Of a DNA stretch of 64,000 bases, positions 41,204 to 50,039 are shown piece after piece. Each line of letters begins with the position of its first letter. The stretch's first letter is position 1. Made by a program: the position numbers and the translations under genes. The notes under the pieces are model-generated. The model was not told the origin of the DNA, ran no database searches, and worked only from the letters and a program-made list of their open reading frames with translations. Location: NCBI GenBank assembly GCA_964432875.1, contig CAYSPJ010000002.1:1-64000 (forward strand), read 5' to 3'. Source of the DNA: JACJYE01 sp964432875 (GTDB taxonomy: Bacteria; Bacteroidota; Bacteroidia; Chitinophagales; Saprospiraceae).

Positions 41204-42394
41204 ATGAAGCTAGAAAAACACCATACTACTGCCAGCGGCTGGTTGCTGGCGCTGTTCCTGCTGGTTTTAGCCGTGGCAGGCTGCCGCCAGGCACCCCGGC
41301 ATCAGCAGGATCTAGACGGCAGCCTGCTTGAAGCTGTCGCTGCGGGCGATACGGCCCGGGTAGATTCATGCCTGCAAGCTGGTGCCAACCCGAATGTCCA
41401 GGATTCCAATGGCCTGCCCGCGCTTTTATTGGCAGCTCGGGGCGGGCATCAACAAATCCTGACGAACCTCTTGAAGCATGGGGCGAGTTCTGAGGCTAAC
41501 CGGGTCAATACTTTCGGTAATACTGCACTGATGGAAGCCAGTGTCAGGAATGACACAATCATCGCCCGCCTCCTCCTGGAGCACGGTGCCGATGTGCAGG
41601 CGCTAGATGCTTTTGGCGACCCCGCCCTCAACTGGGCCGCTTACTACGGCCATGTCGGCTACGCGCAAGTCCTGTTGCGTTATGGTGCCCGCTGGGACGT
41701 GAGCAGCCGCAATGGCAATGCCCTGGAAATCGCCGCTCAGCAATGGCATCTGGACTTGCTAAATTTCTTTATCAGCCAAGGTGCTGGCCAGCCCCTGGAG
41801 GAGGGGCAAGCTCAGGAGCTGGTGGCGGCAGTAAAAGCGGGAGATGTGGAAACAGCCAGGCAATTGCTGGATGCCGGCGCTAGTGCCAGCCAGCGAGATG
41901 AGCTCTATCTCCCCATCTTGTTTTGGGCGGCCGCCAACGGCAATGAAGAGCTGCTAGAGCTCTTATTAGACCGCGGTGCTCCACCCGATGATTTTGGTTT
42001 GGCGGGCTATACCCCCCTGGCTGCGGCGGCCCGCTTTGGGCATATCAAGCTAGCCTCCCGCCTGCTGGACCACCACTCCCAAGCCGATGCCGCCGGGCCG
42101 CCTTATCGCATTACCCCCTTGATGTGCACCGCTATGGGGGGCCATGCCGAAATGGCCCGCATGCTCCTCCTCCGCGGCGCCGAAATCGATCGGCAGGATA
42201 GCGCCGATGGATTCACGGCCCTCATGCACGCCACTGCCAACAAGAAAAAGAATGTAGTAGCTTTGTTGATTACTTTTAAGGCCAACCCCTACATCAAATC
42301 TCACGATGACGTCGGCATCTATGAACTAGTCAATTACGCTGCCGACCCCGAACTGGCCAAGATGATCGAAGGGTATGTGATGGCAAGGCAGTAG
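41204..42394 (+). CDS. Ankyrin-repeat lipoprotein
   Basis: A 396-aa protein with a lipobox, AVAGC, after an N-terminal hydrophobic segment, so it is membrane anchored. About nine ankyrin-type repeats fill the rest, for example DSNGLPALLLAARGGHQQIL, GNTALMEASVRNDTIIARLL and GYTPLAAAARFGHIKLASRL. Ankyrin arrays bind proteins; the partner is unknown. It stands alone and is transcribed convergently to the NhaC-type gene. Confidence 0.9.
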   Translation: MKLEKHHTTASGWLLALFLLVLAVAGCRQAPRHQQDLDGSLLEAVAAGDTARVDSCLQAGANPNVQDSNGLPALLLAARGGHQQILTNLLKHGASSEANRVNTFGNTALMEASVRNDTIIARLLLEHGADVQALDAFGDPALNWAAYYGHVGYAQVLLRYGARWDVSSRNGNALEIAAQQWHLDLLNFFISQGAGQPLEEGQAQELVAAVKAGDVETARQLLDAGASASQRDELYLPILFWAAANGNEELLELLLDRGAPPDDFGLAGYTPLAAAARFGHIKLASRLLDHHSQADAAGPPYRITPLMCTAMGGHAEMARMLLLRGAEIDRQDSADGFTALMHATANKKKNVVALLITFKANPYIKSHDDVGIYELVNYAADPELAKMIEGYVMARQ

Positions 42395-42473
42395 GCTCAA
42401 GCGGCATATTCCTAACCCCCAACCTCTTGCAAGATGGCCAACAGGCCGCCTCTGCGGCTGTCCTACTATCAGA

Positions 42474-44519
42474 TCAATCTACCCGTTTACCTACCCGCAG
42501 GATGATAAAAGCCAGAATAGCGAGGCTGATCAGCAGCAGCAGCAAGCTGATGCTCCAGCTGCCGCCCAGGTAAGTTGCCAGCGTGCCCGCCAGGATGCTG
42601 ACAGCGCCCACCGTGAGGGCGTACGGCATCTGGGTCCGCACGTGATCGATGTGGTTGCAATCAGAGGCAAGCGAGCTCAAGATAGTCGTATCGGAGATCG
42701 GAGAGCAGTGGTCGCCGAGCACCGAAGCGCCCAGGGTAACCGAGATGACGTTTAGCAGCAGCTCCAGGCTGTGGTCATAATCCATCCCCTGGCTGGTGCA
42801 TATTGCCCAAGTGGCGGGGATGGCGATGGGGTAGAGGATCGCCATTGTACTCCAACTGGAACCGGTGGAAAATGAAGTGAATGCCGCCAGGATGAAGATG
42901 ATAGCCGGCATGAGGTGAGGGTTGACGCTATCTTTTAGTGCCGAGGCCAGAAAGTCGGCCGTGTGCAATTCATGCGTAGTGGCGGCCAAAGACCAGGCCA
43001 TGGTCAAAATCATCAAGGCTGGCAACATGGTTTTAAAACCAGCGGTCAGCGTGGTGATGGTGTCGCCCAATGACATGATACGCCCACCTAGGGTGAGCAA
43101 TATGGCGGCCGTTGCGCCCGAAAGGGAGGCCCACAAAAGCGCTACATAAGAATCGGAATTGCCGATAAGCTTGCCAAGCTTCATAAAAAGGCCAGCCGAT
43201 TCGCCCAGATACTGGCTCATGGCCGCCCAAATATCACCCCAGCCAGGGCTACCGACGGAGATGCCTTTGCCAAGCATCTCCTCATAAGTACTGGCCATGC
43301 CGGTATCGGTCAGCCCGAAAATCGTGACCAGGATGACCAGGGCAACCGGGATTACGGCATTGTGCCACTTGATGGGCGCGCCTTCTACTGGCGAGAGGTC
43401 TTCCAGCTCGGTATCGCCAGGCTTGTTTCTTTTCGAGGATACTTCGCCAGTCTGCCGCGCACGGATTTCGGCTTTGTACATACTGCCAAAGTCCCGCTTC
43501 AGGATGACCAATAAGAGGATAAAAGCTAAAGCCAAGACCGGATAAAAGGAATATTTTAATGACGCCAGGAAAATGGCATAGGGCGTCAGGCCCGCATTCA
43601 AGCCTTCGATTTGTTTGAGGCCGTCATCGATATAGCCCAACTCAGCCCCGATCCAGGTGGTAATGAAGGCAATGGAAGCCACTGGTGCCGCCGTGCTGTC
43701 TACAATATAGGCCAGTTTTTCACGGGATACGCGAAAGCGGTCGGTCACTTTGCGCATGGTATTGCCTACGATGAGGGTGTTGGCATAATCGTCAAAGAAA
43801 ATCGCCACGCCCAGCAGCCAGGTCATAAACTGGGCGCTGCGCGGCGAGCGGGCGTAGCGGGAAAATAGCTCGACCACCCCTGCCATCCCTCCATTCCTGG
43901 AGATGATGGCCACCATGCCCCCGATAAGCAGGGAAAAAACGATGATGGAAACATGCCCCGTATCGGCCAGGGCTGCCACGATGTATTTTTGTACCACCTC
44001 GAAGAAACTGAGGAGGAAGTAGTACAAGGATCCTAAACGCATCCCCCCGGCGATGAACGCACCTGTCCATACGCCGATGAAAAGGGATATAATGACCTCC
44101 TTGAAGATGAGCGCCAACAAGATAGCGACCAGCGGTGGAAGGATGGACAACCACATCGGGATATATTTGAGGCGGTAACTGCCGTCTTTGCGTTCAGCAA
44201 GGTGATATAGCTGGTAGTTTTTTACGCTGTTCTGAATTAGCAGCAGCTTGCCGCGAGCATCAATATCTAGCGGCGCTGTTGCTTGCCCGCCCTGGAAAAC
44301 AATCATGGTGTCGGCCCCATTGATCGATAGCTCGGCCAGCCCGTCCGGCAAATCGGCTTTGAAGACGATGCGCCCTGGAGCAGCTTCCAGGTGATAGCTT
44401 TCGAGCCGCACGGGCTTCAATTCCAGCAATTGCTGGAAGGCGGCGCTGTCGGCCTGTCCAAAAGAATTGGCAATTGCACAACAAAAGAAGATAATAGCGA
44501 GGCAGTAAGTGTTTTTCAT
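42474..44519 (-). CDS. NhaC-family Na+/H+ antiporter with N-terminal secreted-type domain
   Basis: A 681-aa membrane protein. The C-terminal 540 residues match NhaC antiporters: VGNTMRKVTDRFRVSREKLAYIVDSTAAPVASI, FTSFSTGSSWSTMAILYPIAIP and GDHCSPISDTT are the conserved segments. The first ~135 residues are unusual: a signal peptide (MKNTYCLAIIFFCCAIANS...) and a beta-rich soluble domain ahead of the first helix. It probably exports sodium in exchange for protons or organic substrates. The start at 44519 follows a promoter at 44556-44587. The frame is open to 44558. Confidence 0.9.
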   Translation of the reverse strand: MKNTYCLAIIFFCCAIANSFGQADSAAFQQLLELKPVRLESYHLEAAPGRIVFKADLPDGLAELSINGADTMIVFQGGQATAPLDIDARGKLLLIQNSVKNYQLYHLAERKDGSYRLKYIPMWLSILPPLVAILLALIFKEVIISLFIGVWTGAFIAGGMRLGSLYYFLLSFFEVVQKYIVAALADTGHVSIIVFSLLIGGMVAIISRNGGMAGVVELFSRYARSPRSAQFMTWLLGVAIFFDDYANTLIVGNTMRKVTDRFRVSREKLAYIVDSTAAPVASIAFITTWIGAELGYIDDGLKQIEGLNAGLTPYAIFLASLKYSFYPVLALAFILLLVILKRDFGSMYKAEIRARQTGEVSSKRNKPGDTELEDLSPVEGAPIKWHNAVIPVALVILVTIFGLTDTGMASTYEEMLGKGISVGSPGWGDIWAAMSQYLGESAGLFMKLGKLIGNSDSYVALLWASLSGATAAILLTLGGRIMSLGDTITTLTAGFKTMLPALMILTMAWSLAATTHELHTADFLASALKDSVNPHLMPAIIFILAAFTSFSTGSSWSTMAILYPIAIPATWAICTSQGMDYDHSLELLLNVISVTLGASVLGDHCSPISDTTILSSLASDCNHIDHVRTQMPYALTVGAVSILAGTLATYLGGSWSISLLLLLISLAILAFIILRVGKRVD

Positions 44520-44555
44520 TTTTCGTTTGTTATAAATTTGGCCTTTCATCAGCCG

Positions 44556-44587
44556 CACAATTAACGAAGATTTCCATAAACTGCAAA
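44556..44587 (-). promoter_or_regulatory. Promoter of the NhaC-type gene (TTTG-N20-TAATTGTG)
   Basis: On the minus strand TTTG (44584-44587), exactly 20 bases, TAATTGTG (44556-44563), one mismatch in the -7 box. It overlaps the upstream region of the divergent FG-GAP gene, for which a TAAATTTG box at 44533-44540 (plus) is the best candidate. Confidence 0.6.
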
Positions 44588-44595
44588 ATCAACGC

Positions 44596-46839
44596 ATGAA
44601 AAGTACCATCGCCATACTCTTGTTCTCGCTCGGAACTATCTGCTCCATTTTTACCCAAGACTACCGCCACTTCCAAATCCCCTTCCGCGTCAACGGCAAA
44701 GATTTAGCTTTTCCACTGGCTGGCGGCCTAAACACCCCCCAGCTTAATGCAGTAGACCTCAACAATAACGGCCTGCTAGACCTCTACATCTTCGACCGGA
44801 CGGGCAACGTGCACCTCACTTTCCTCAATGCGGGTACGCCCGGGCAGGTGAGCTACACCTATGCGCCCGAGTACGAAAAACAATTCCCCCGCGGCCTGCT
44901 CGACTGGGTGCAGTTGCGCGACTACAACGGCGACGGCATCATGGATATCTTCGCCCAGGCCCGTTCCTATTCTCCTTTCCAGGGTATCATCGTTTTCCGC
45001 GGCTACTATGGCAGCGACAACCGCATCGCCTTTGAAAGAGTGCCTTTCAGTAATGTTGATGACGTCTTACAATTCCAGTTGCTCAACGGCACGACGACCC
45101 AGATTTACGTCAGCAATATCGATTACCCCGCCATAGACGACCTGGATTGCGATGGCGACCTGGATATCCTGACTTTCAATCCTGCCGGGGGCTATGTGGA
45201 GTTTTACCAAAATCAATCCATAGAGCGGGGCTATGGGCTGGACAGCTTGATCTTCGAGCTGAAGGATGATTGTTGGGGCGGTTTCTTCGAAAGCGGCATT
45301 GACCTGAATTTAGGCCTGGCTGACGCTCCTGGTGCCTGCTTCAATTTGTTGAACCAGGAGGGCGTCACCACTCGCCACCCTGGCTCCACCCTCCTGACCC
45401 TGGATATCGACAACGATGGCGTCAAAGAGCTCATCCTGGGCGATATAACCTTCAACTATATCAATATGCTCTCCAATAGCGGGAGCTGTACCCAAGCCTG
45501 GATGAGTACTCAGGACCCTACCTTTCCTAGTTATGACGTGCCGCTAGAACTGGAGGTTTTCCCGGCGGCTTTTTACCTGGATGTCAACAACGATGGCAAG
45601 CGCGACCTTTTGGCAGCCCCCAACGCCATCAACATCTCGGAAAACTATGAGGTGTTGTGGTATTATGAAAACATCAATACGGATGAGGCGCCGGTTTTCC
45701 AATTCCGCCAGCGCGATTTACTGGTGGATGATATGCTCGATTTTGGCTCGGGCGCTTTCCCGGCTTTCATCGATTATAATGCCGATGGCTTGCTAGACCT
45801 GGTGGTGGGCAATACGGGCTTTTCCAGGCCCTTCGGCGCCCGCGACGCCCGCCTCTTCTTGTTTGAGAATGTAGGCACGGCAAGCGCTCCAGCTTTTGAG
45901 CTCGTAGACGATGACTTCCTGGGCCTGAGCAATTTCTCGGGTTATTTTGCCTTTTCGCCCGCCTTCGGCGATCTGGATGGTGATGGCGATCTGGATATCG
46001 TAGTAGGCGAGGCATTCGGGCGTTTATTCTACGCCGAAAACACCGCCGGCCCGGGCAACCCGGTGGCTTATGGGCCCTGGCAGTACAATTACAAAGGCAT
46101 CTCCATCGGCACCTTCAGCACCCCCTTTATCGTGGACCTTAATCGCGATGGCTTGCCGGATTTGCTGGTGGGCGAACGCACCGGCAATATCAACTACTTC
46201 CAAAATATCGGCACCCCCTCCATTCCGGACTTTAACCCCAATGAAAATATGGCCCCTAATGTCTTCGCCTTGGGCAACATCAATGCGGCCGAGCCGGGCT
46301 TCATCACCGGCCATAGCTCCCCAATTGTACTTGACCAAGCGGGCACCTACGTGCTCATCACGGGCACGCAAAACGGGGCGATCCGTTTCTACAACAATAT
46401 CGAAGGCAATATCAACGGCACATTTAATCTGGTGGACGGCAAAGTTGGCGGCATAGAGGTCGGGCGTATCACCCGTCCTGCGGTGGCCGACCTCGATGGC
46501 AACGGCCGCCTGGAAATCATCATTGGCAACGAGCGCGGCGGCCTGTCTGCCTTCCAGACCAACCTCTTGCCCGATAGCACTTCCCCGGCGCGCAACCTTG
46601 CAGCTAGCCTCCAGCTGGCGCTTTTCCCCAACCCCGCCCGCGAGGCTTTCACTTTCCACCTGCCAAGCCCGGGCTGGAAACGAGTCCAGCTTTTCAATGC
46701 AGCGGGGCAGTTGGTTTACACCCAATCCTGGCAGGGGGAGGAAGTATCGGTGCCAGTCAGCGGCTTGCCTAGTGGGGTATATTGGGTAAGGGTGGCAGCG
46801 GAGGATAAAGTATATGGGGGGAGGATAGTGGTAGAATAG
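44596..46839 (+). CDS. FG-GAP/VCBS-repeat secreted protein with type IX sorting domain
   Basis: A 747-aa exported protein. The signal peptide (about 1-20) is followed by repeated calcium-binding-like blades such as DLNNNGLLDLYIF, DYNGDGIMDIFAQ, DIDNDGVKELILG, DGDGDLDIVVG and DLNRDGLPDLLVG, typical of FG-GAP integrin-like propellers. The last ~75 residues (LALFPNPAREAFTFHL...LPSGVYWVRVAAEDK) are a type IX sorting domain. It is probably surface bound and calcium stabilised, with a role in adhesion or matrix. Confidence 0.9.
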   Translation: MKSTIAILLFSLGTICSIFTQDYRHFQIPFRVNGKDLAFPLAGGLNTPQLNAVDLNNNGLLDLYIFDRTGNVHLTFLNAGTPGQVSYTYAPEYEKQFPRGLLDWVQLRDYNGDGIMDIFAQARSYSPFQGIIVFRGYYGSDNRIAFERVPFSNVDDVLQFQLLNGTTTQIYVSNIDYPAIDDLDCDGDLDILTFNPAGGYVEFYQNQSIERGYGLDSLIFELKDDCWGGFFESGIDLNLGLADAPGACFNLLNQEGVTTRHPGSTLLTLDIDNDGVKELILGDITFNYINMLSNSGSCTQAWMSTQDPTFPSYDVPLELEVFPAAFYLDVNNDGKRDLLAAPNAINISENYEVLWYYENINTDEAPVFQFRQRDLLVDDMLDFGSGAFPAFIDYNADGLLDLVVGNTGFSRPFGARDARLFLFENVGTASAPAFELVDDDFLGLSNFSGYFAFSPAFGDLDGDGDLDIVVGEAFGRLFYAENTAGPGNPVAYGPWQYNYKGISIGTFSTPFIVDLNRDGLPDLLVGERTGNINYFQNIGTPSIPDFNPNENMAPNVFALGNINAAEPGFITGHSSPIVLDQAGTYVLITGTQNGAIRFYNNIEGNINGTFNLVDGKVGGIEVGRITRPAVADLDGNGRLEIIIGNERGGLSAFQTNLLPDSTSPARNLAASLQLALFPNPAREAFTFHLPSPGWKRVQLFNAAGQLVYTQSWQGEEVSVPVSGLPSGVYWVRVAAEDKVYGGRIVVE

Positions 46840-46878
46840 CCTTTTGGGGCCTATAATCTGCAGTAAAACCAGGAAATA

Positions 46879-46910
46879 TTTTTTGTGTTAAACAAAATGT
46901 TTTATATTTG
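46879..46910 (+). promoter_or_regulatory. Candidate promoter of the radical-SAM gene
   Basis: TATATTTG (46903-46910) matches the -7 consensus. The -33 element is TTTT at 46879-46882 with 20 bases between, or TTTG at 46882-46885 with 17. Confidence 0.55.
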
Positions 46911-46928
46911 CTCAAAATTTGCCAGCAA

Positions 46929-47972
46929 ATGGAAGAGCAAACGGTATATCAGAAGGGTAGGGGAGCACAGATCAACCCGACCGACCGCTTCAGCCAACAC
47001 GTAAGGGAGGAGGCAGCGCCAGAGCTGGGGCTGCGCACCCAGTATCATAAAGTGCACCCCAAGACCATCCTCAACCGGGTGGATAGCCCCGACATCGGGC
47101 CCGGTTGGTCGATGAACCCCTACCAGGGTTGCGAGCACGGCTGCGTCTATTGTTACGCCCGCAACAGCCACAACTACTGGGGCTATAGCGCCGGTTTGGA
47201 TTTCGAGCGGGTCATCCTGGTCAAAGAAGAGGCGCCGCGTTTGCTGGAAGAACAACTCAAAAAGAAGAACTGGAGAGCCGAGCCCATCATGCTCTCTGGC
47301 AATACTGATTGCTATCAACCCATCGAGCGAGAGCTGGAAATCACCCGGGAGATACTGAAAGTATTGTGGAAGTATCGGCACCCGGTGGGCATCATCACCA
47401 AAAATAGCCTGATACTGCGCGACCTGGATATCCTGAAGCCGATGGCCGAATGCCGCCTGTTGCGCGTATCCATTTCCCTGACTACCCTCGACGAGGGCTT
47501 GCGCCGCCTGCTGGAACCCCGCACCGCTTCCGTGGATACCCGCTTGAAGACCATACAAACACTAGCTGAAAACGGCATCCCTGTAAACGCCATGCTCGCC
47601 CCCATCATCCCCGGTTTGAATAGCCACGAAATATTGCCCCTGGCGGAGCGGGCCGCTAGCGTGGGCGCGCTTTCCATTGGCTACACCGTGGTGCGCCTCA
47701 ATGGGGACGTCGCGGCAGTATTCGAGGATTGGATCCGTAAAACTTTCCCCGACCGGGCAGATAAAGTGCTCAATGGGATCCGCGATTGCCATGGCGGACA
47801 GCTGAACGACAGCCGTTTCGGCACCCGCATGAGGGGCGAAGGGCATATTGCCGAAATCATCGCACAGCAATTCCAGCTAGCCCGGGCGCGTTTTTTCAAA
47901 GATAAACCCAAGCTGGTTTACGACCTGGAGCTGTACGAACGGTTCAAAAGGCCGCAGCTCGAGCTTTTTTAG
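46929..47972 (+). CDS. PA0069-family radical SAM protein
   Basis: A 347-aa radical SAM enzyme with the iron-sulfur motif CEHGCVYCYA (CxxxCxxC), preceded by NPYQG, and followed by the PIMLSGNTDCYQPIE segment typical of the PA0069/spore-photoproduct-lyase-like group. It reductively cleaves S-adenosylmethionine to a radical; the substrate is unknown for most of this family. The start is the ATG at 46929 rather than an upstream frame opening at 46908. It stands alone and converges on a CocE-type gene. Confidence 0.9.
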   Translation: MEEQTVYQKGRGAQINPTDRFSQHVREEAAPELGLRTQYHKVHPKTILNRVDSPDIGPGWSMNPYQGCEHGCVYCYARNSHNYWGYSAGLDFERVILVKEEAPRLLEEQLKKKNWRAEPIMLSGNTDCYQPIERELEITREILKVLWKYRHPVGIITKNSLILRDLDILKPMAECRLLRVSISLTTLDEGLRRLLEPRTASVDTRLKTIQTLAENGIPVNAMLAPIIPGLNSHEILPLAERAASVGALSIGYTVVRLNGDVAAVFEDWIRKTFPDRADKVLNGIRDCHGGQLNDSRFGTRMRGEGHIAEIIAQQFQLARARFFKDKPKLVYDLELYERFKRPQLELF

Positions 47973-47992
47973 GTTTATAAATAAGCGCTGTT

Positions 47993-49903
47993 TTAAGGCC
48001 TCAACACCCGTACTTCCAAATGGGAGGGCCGCGTTGTATCCTGATAAATGCGGTGCGTCGCTTTTTGGAAATCTTCCTCCGAGCAGTTGTAGATATCCAC
48101 GAACTTTTGCGGGTTGCGGTCCACCAATGGGAACCAGGAGTTTTGCACTTGTATCATGATGCGGTGCCCTTTTTTGAAGGTGTGCGCCACATCTGGGGCT
48201 TGAAAGCGTACCGGGGTGATTTTGCCGGGCACAAAAGGCTCTGGCGCTTCAAAGCTATTGCGGAAGCGGCCACGTAAGATTTCGCCCCGCACCAACATCT
48301 GGTAGCCCCCCATAGGCACCTCCTTTTCGTTGGCCGGGTAGCCTTCCATTTTATCAGGGAATACGTCGATGAGCTTCACTACATAATCTGCATCGGTGCC
48401 GGTAGTAGAGACGTAGAGGCTGGCCGTGAGCGGGCCAGCGATGGTGATGTCTTCTTCCAGCACGGGGGTTTGATAGACCATGACATCCGGTCGGCGGGCG
48501 GCAAAGCGCTGGTCGTCAGTCATATATTCGCGGGTACGGCGCAGGTGCACGTCTTGGGTATAGGGCACTGGCTTGTTGGGGTCGGCGATGTACTCCTCGA
48601 AGCTTTCTGCTACTACAGGCATGCTGAAGCTCAGGCCGCCGTCGGGATGGAAATAGAGCCGCTGGGTGCGGGTATTTTCAGGCGGCCAAGCCTCGAAGTC
48701 ACGCCACTCATTGCTGCCAGTCACAAAAATAGTGGCTTTGGGTATATCCGCCTGTCCTTCACCTTTCAGGTAGTAACTAAAGAATTTAGCCTCTAGTTGC
48801 TTGTAATATTCGGTGGTATTGAAGCCCCAATGTACATTCCCGAGGCGCTCGCCATCGCTGGCAGACCATTGGCCGTGGTACCAGGGGCCCATTACCAGGC
48901 GGTTTGCGGTAGTGGCTGGATTTTGCTTTTCGATAGCTTCGAATACCCGCAGCGGCCCGAAGCTATCTTCGGCATCGAACCAACCGCCAACCGTCATTAC
49001 CGCTGGGCGCACCCCCTTTAAGTGAGGGCGTGGGTTACGTGCCTGCCAGAATTCATCGTAGTTGGGATGGGCCATCAACTGATTCCAAAACCTGATGGAG
49101 TCGCCCATATAACGCTTTAGGTTTTTGATTGGCCCTACGTCCAGGAAGAACTGGTAGTTGTCCTCTACCGGCCATTCGAAGCGCGGAGCGCCTTTGGTGG
49201 TAGGCGCTGGCCGGGGCTGCCCAAAGCTATAGTAGAATGAAAAAGCGTCCAGGACGAAAAATGCTCCATTGTGGTGGAAGTCGTCGCCGATAAACCAGTC
49301 GGTGACCGGTGCCTGGGGCGACACGGCCTTGAGGGCGGGGTGCGCATCGGGGATAGACATGGTGGCGTAAAAGCCGGGATAGGAAATGCCGAAGATGCCG
49401 ATGTTGCCATTGTTGTTGGGCACGTTTTTCACCAGCCAGTCCATGCTGTCGTAGGTATCGCTGCTTTCGTCAAACTCCTGGCCCTTTTTGCCGGGCTGAT
49501 AGGGGCGCACATCTTCAAATTCTCCTTCACTCATGTACTTTCCACGCACGTCTTGCATGACGAAGATATAACCAGCTTCGACCAGGTGCATATAGCGAGC
49601 CAGCCGCTCCGGATATTGATCTTCACCATAAGGTGCCACGCTATAAGGCGTGCGGATCATGAGGATAGGGTAGGAGGCCGACTGGTCTTTGGGCGAATAG
49701 ATAGCCGTAAATAGCCTGACCCCATCGCGCATAGAGATGTAGGTTTCTTGCTTAGCGTAGTTTTCGGCAATATAGGCCATGACCTCATTAGCCGGAATAG
49801 CCGAAGCTTGGGTAGCACTTTGGCTGAATGAGGGAAGGCTCCACAACAGGGCGAGAAGCAGCAAGGCCGCCCATAGATTTGATTGATATTGTTTTGCGCT
49901 CAT
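47993..49903 (-). CDS. CocE/NonD-family hydrolase (X-Pro peptidase S15-like)
   Basis: A 636-aa exported alpha/beta hydrolase. The signal peptide ends near SFSQS. The segment SMRDGVRLFTAIYSP and the nucleophile elbow GISYPGF (Ser) are typical of CocE-like acylases/esterases; VMTVGGWFDAEDSFG and the C-terminal jelly-roll domain (VRFQAPDVAHTFKKGHRI) match the same family. It hydrolyses an ester or amide outside the inner membrane; the substrate is unknown. It ends 20 bases from the convergent radical-SAM gene. Confidence 0.92.
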   Translation of the reverse strand: MSAKQYQSNLWAALLLLALLWSLPSFSQSATQASAIPANEVMAYIAENYAKQETYISMRDGVRLFTAIYSPKDQSASYPILMIRTPYSVAPYGEDQYPERLARYMHLVEAGYIFVMQDVRGKYMSEGEFEDVRPYQPGKKGQEFDESSDTYDSMDWLVKNVPNNNGNIGIFGISYPGFYATMSIPDAHPALKAVSPQAPVTDWFIGDDFHHNGAFFVLDAFSFYYSFGQPRPAPTTKGAPRFEWPVEDNYQFFLDVGPIKNLKRYMGDSIRFWNQLMAHPNYDEFWQARNPRPHLKGVRPAVMTVGGWFDAEDSFGPLRVFEAIEKQNPATTANRLVMGPWYHGQWSASDGERLGNVHWGFNTTEYYKQLEAKFFSYYLKGEGQADIPKATIFVTGSNEWRDFEAWPPENTRTQRLYFHPDGGLSFSMPVVAESFEEYIADPNKPVPYTQDVHLRRTREYMTDDQRFAARRPDVMVYQTPVLEEDITIAGPLTASLYVSTTGTDADYVVKLIDVFPDKMEGYPANEKEVPMGGYQMLVRGEILRGRFRNSFEAPEPFVPGKITPVRFQAPDVAHTFKKGHRIMIQVQNSWFPLVDRNPQKFVDIYNCSEEDFQKATHRIYQDTTRPSHLEVRVLRP

Positions 49904-49972
49904 GGCACCAGATTTAATTTTTCGCGCTAAAGGTAGAAAAAGATTCTACAAAATCGCTAATCTAGCAAGGCA

Positions 49973-50007
49973 CAAGCCCGATGGAACATGAGATTCCACC
50001 GGGCTTG
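49973..50007 (-). terminator. Hairpin terminator after the barrel gene
   Basis: CAAGCCCG (49973-49980) pairs with CGGGCTTG (50000-50007), extended inward by five more pairs across one A-C mismatch, with a seven-base loop. It lies just after the stop of the minus-strand gene that ends at 50040. The T tract is weak. Confidence 0.6.
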
Positions 50008-50039
50008 CATTTCCCGACATGAGCTTAGTACGCGAGGCT

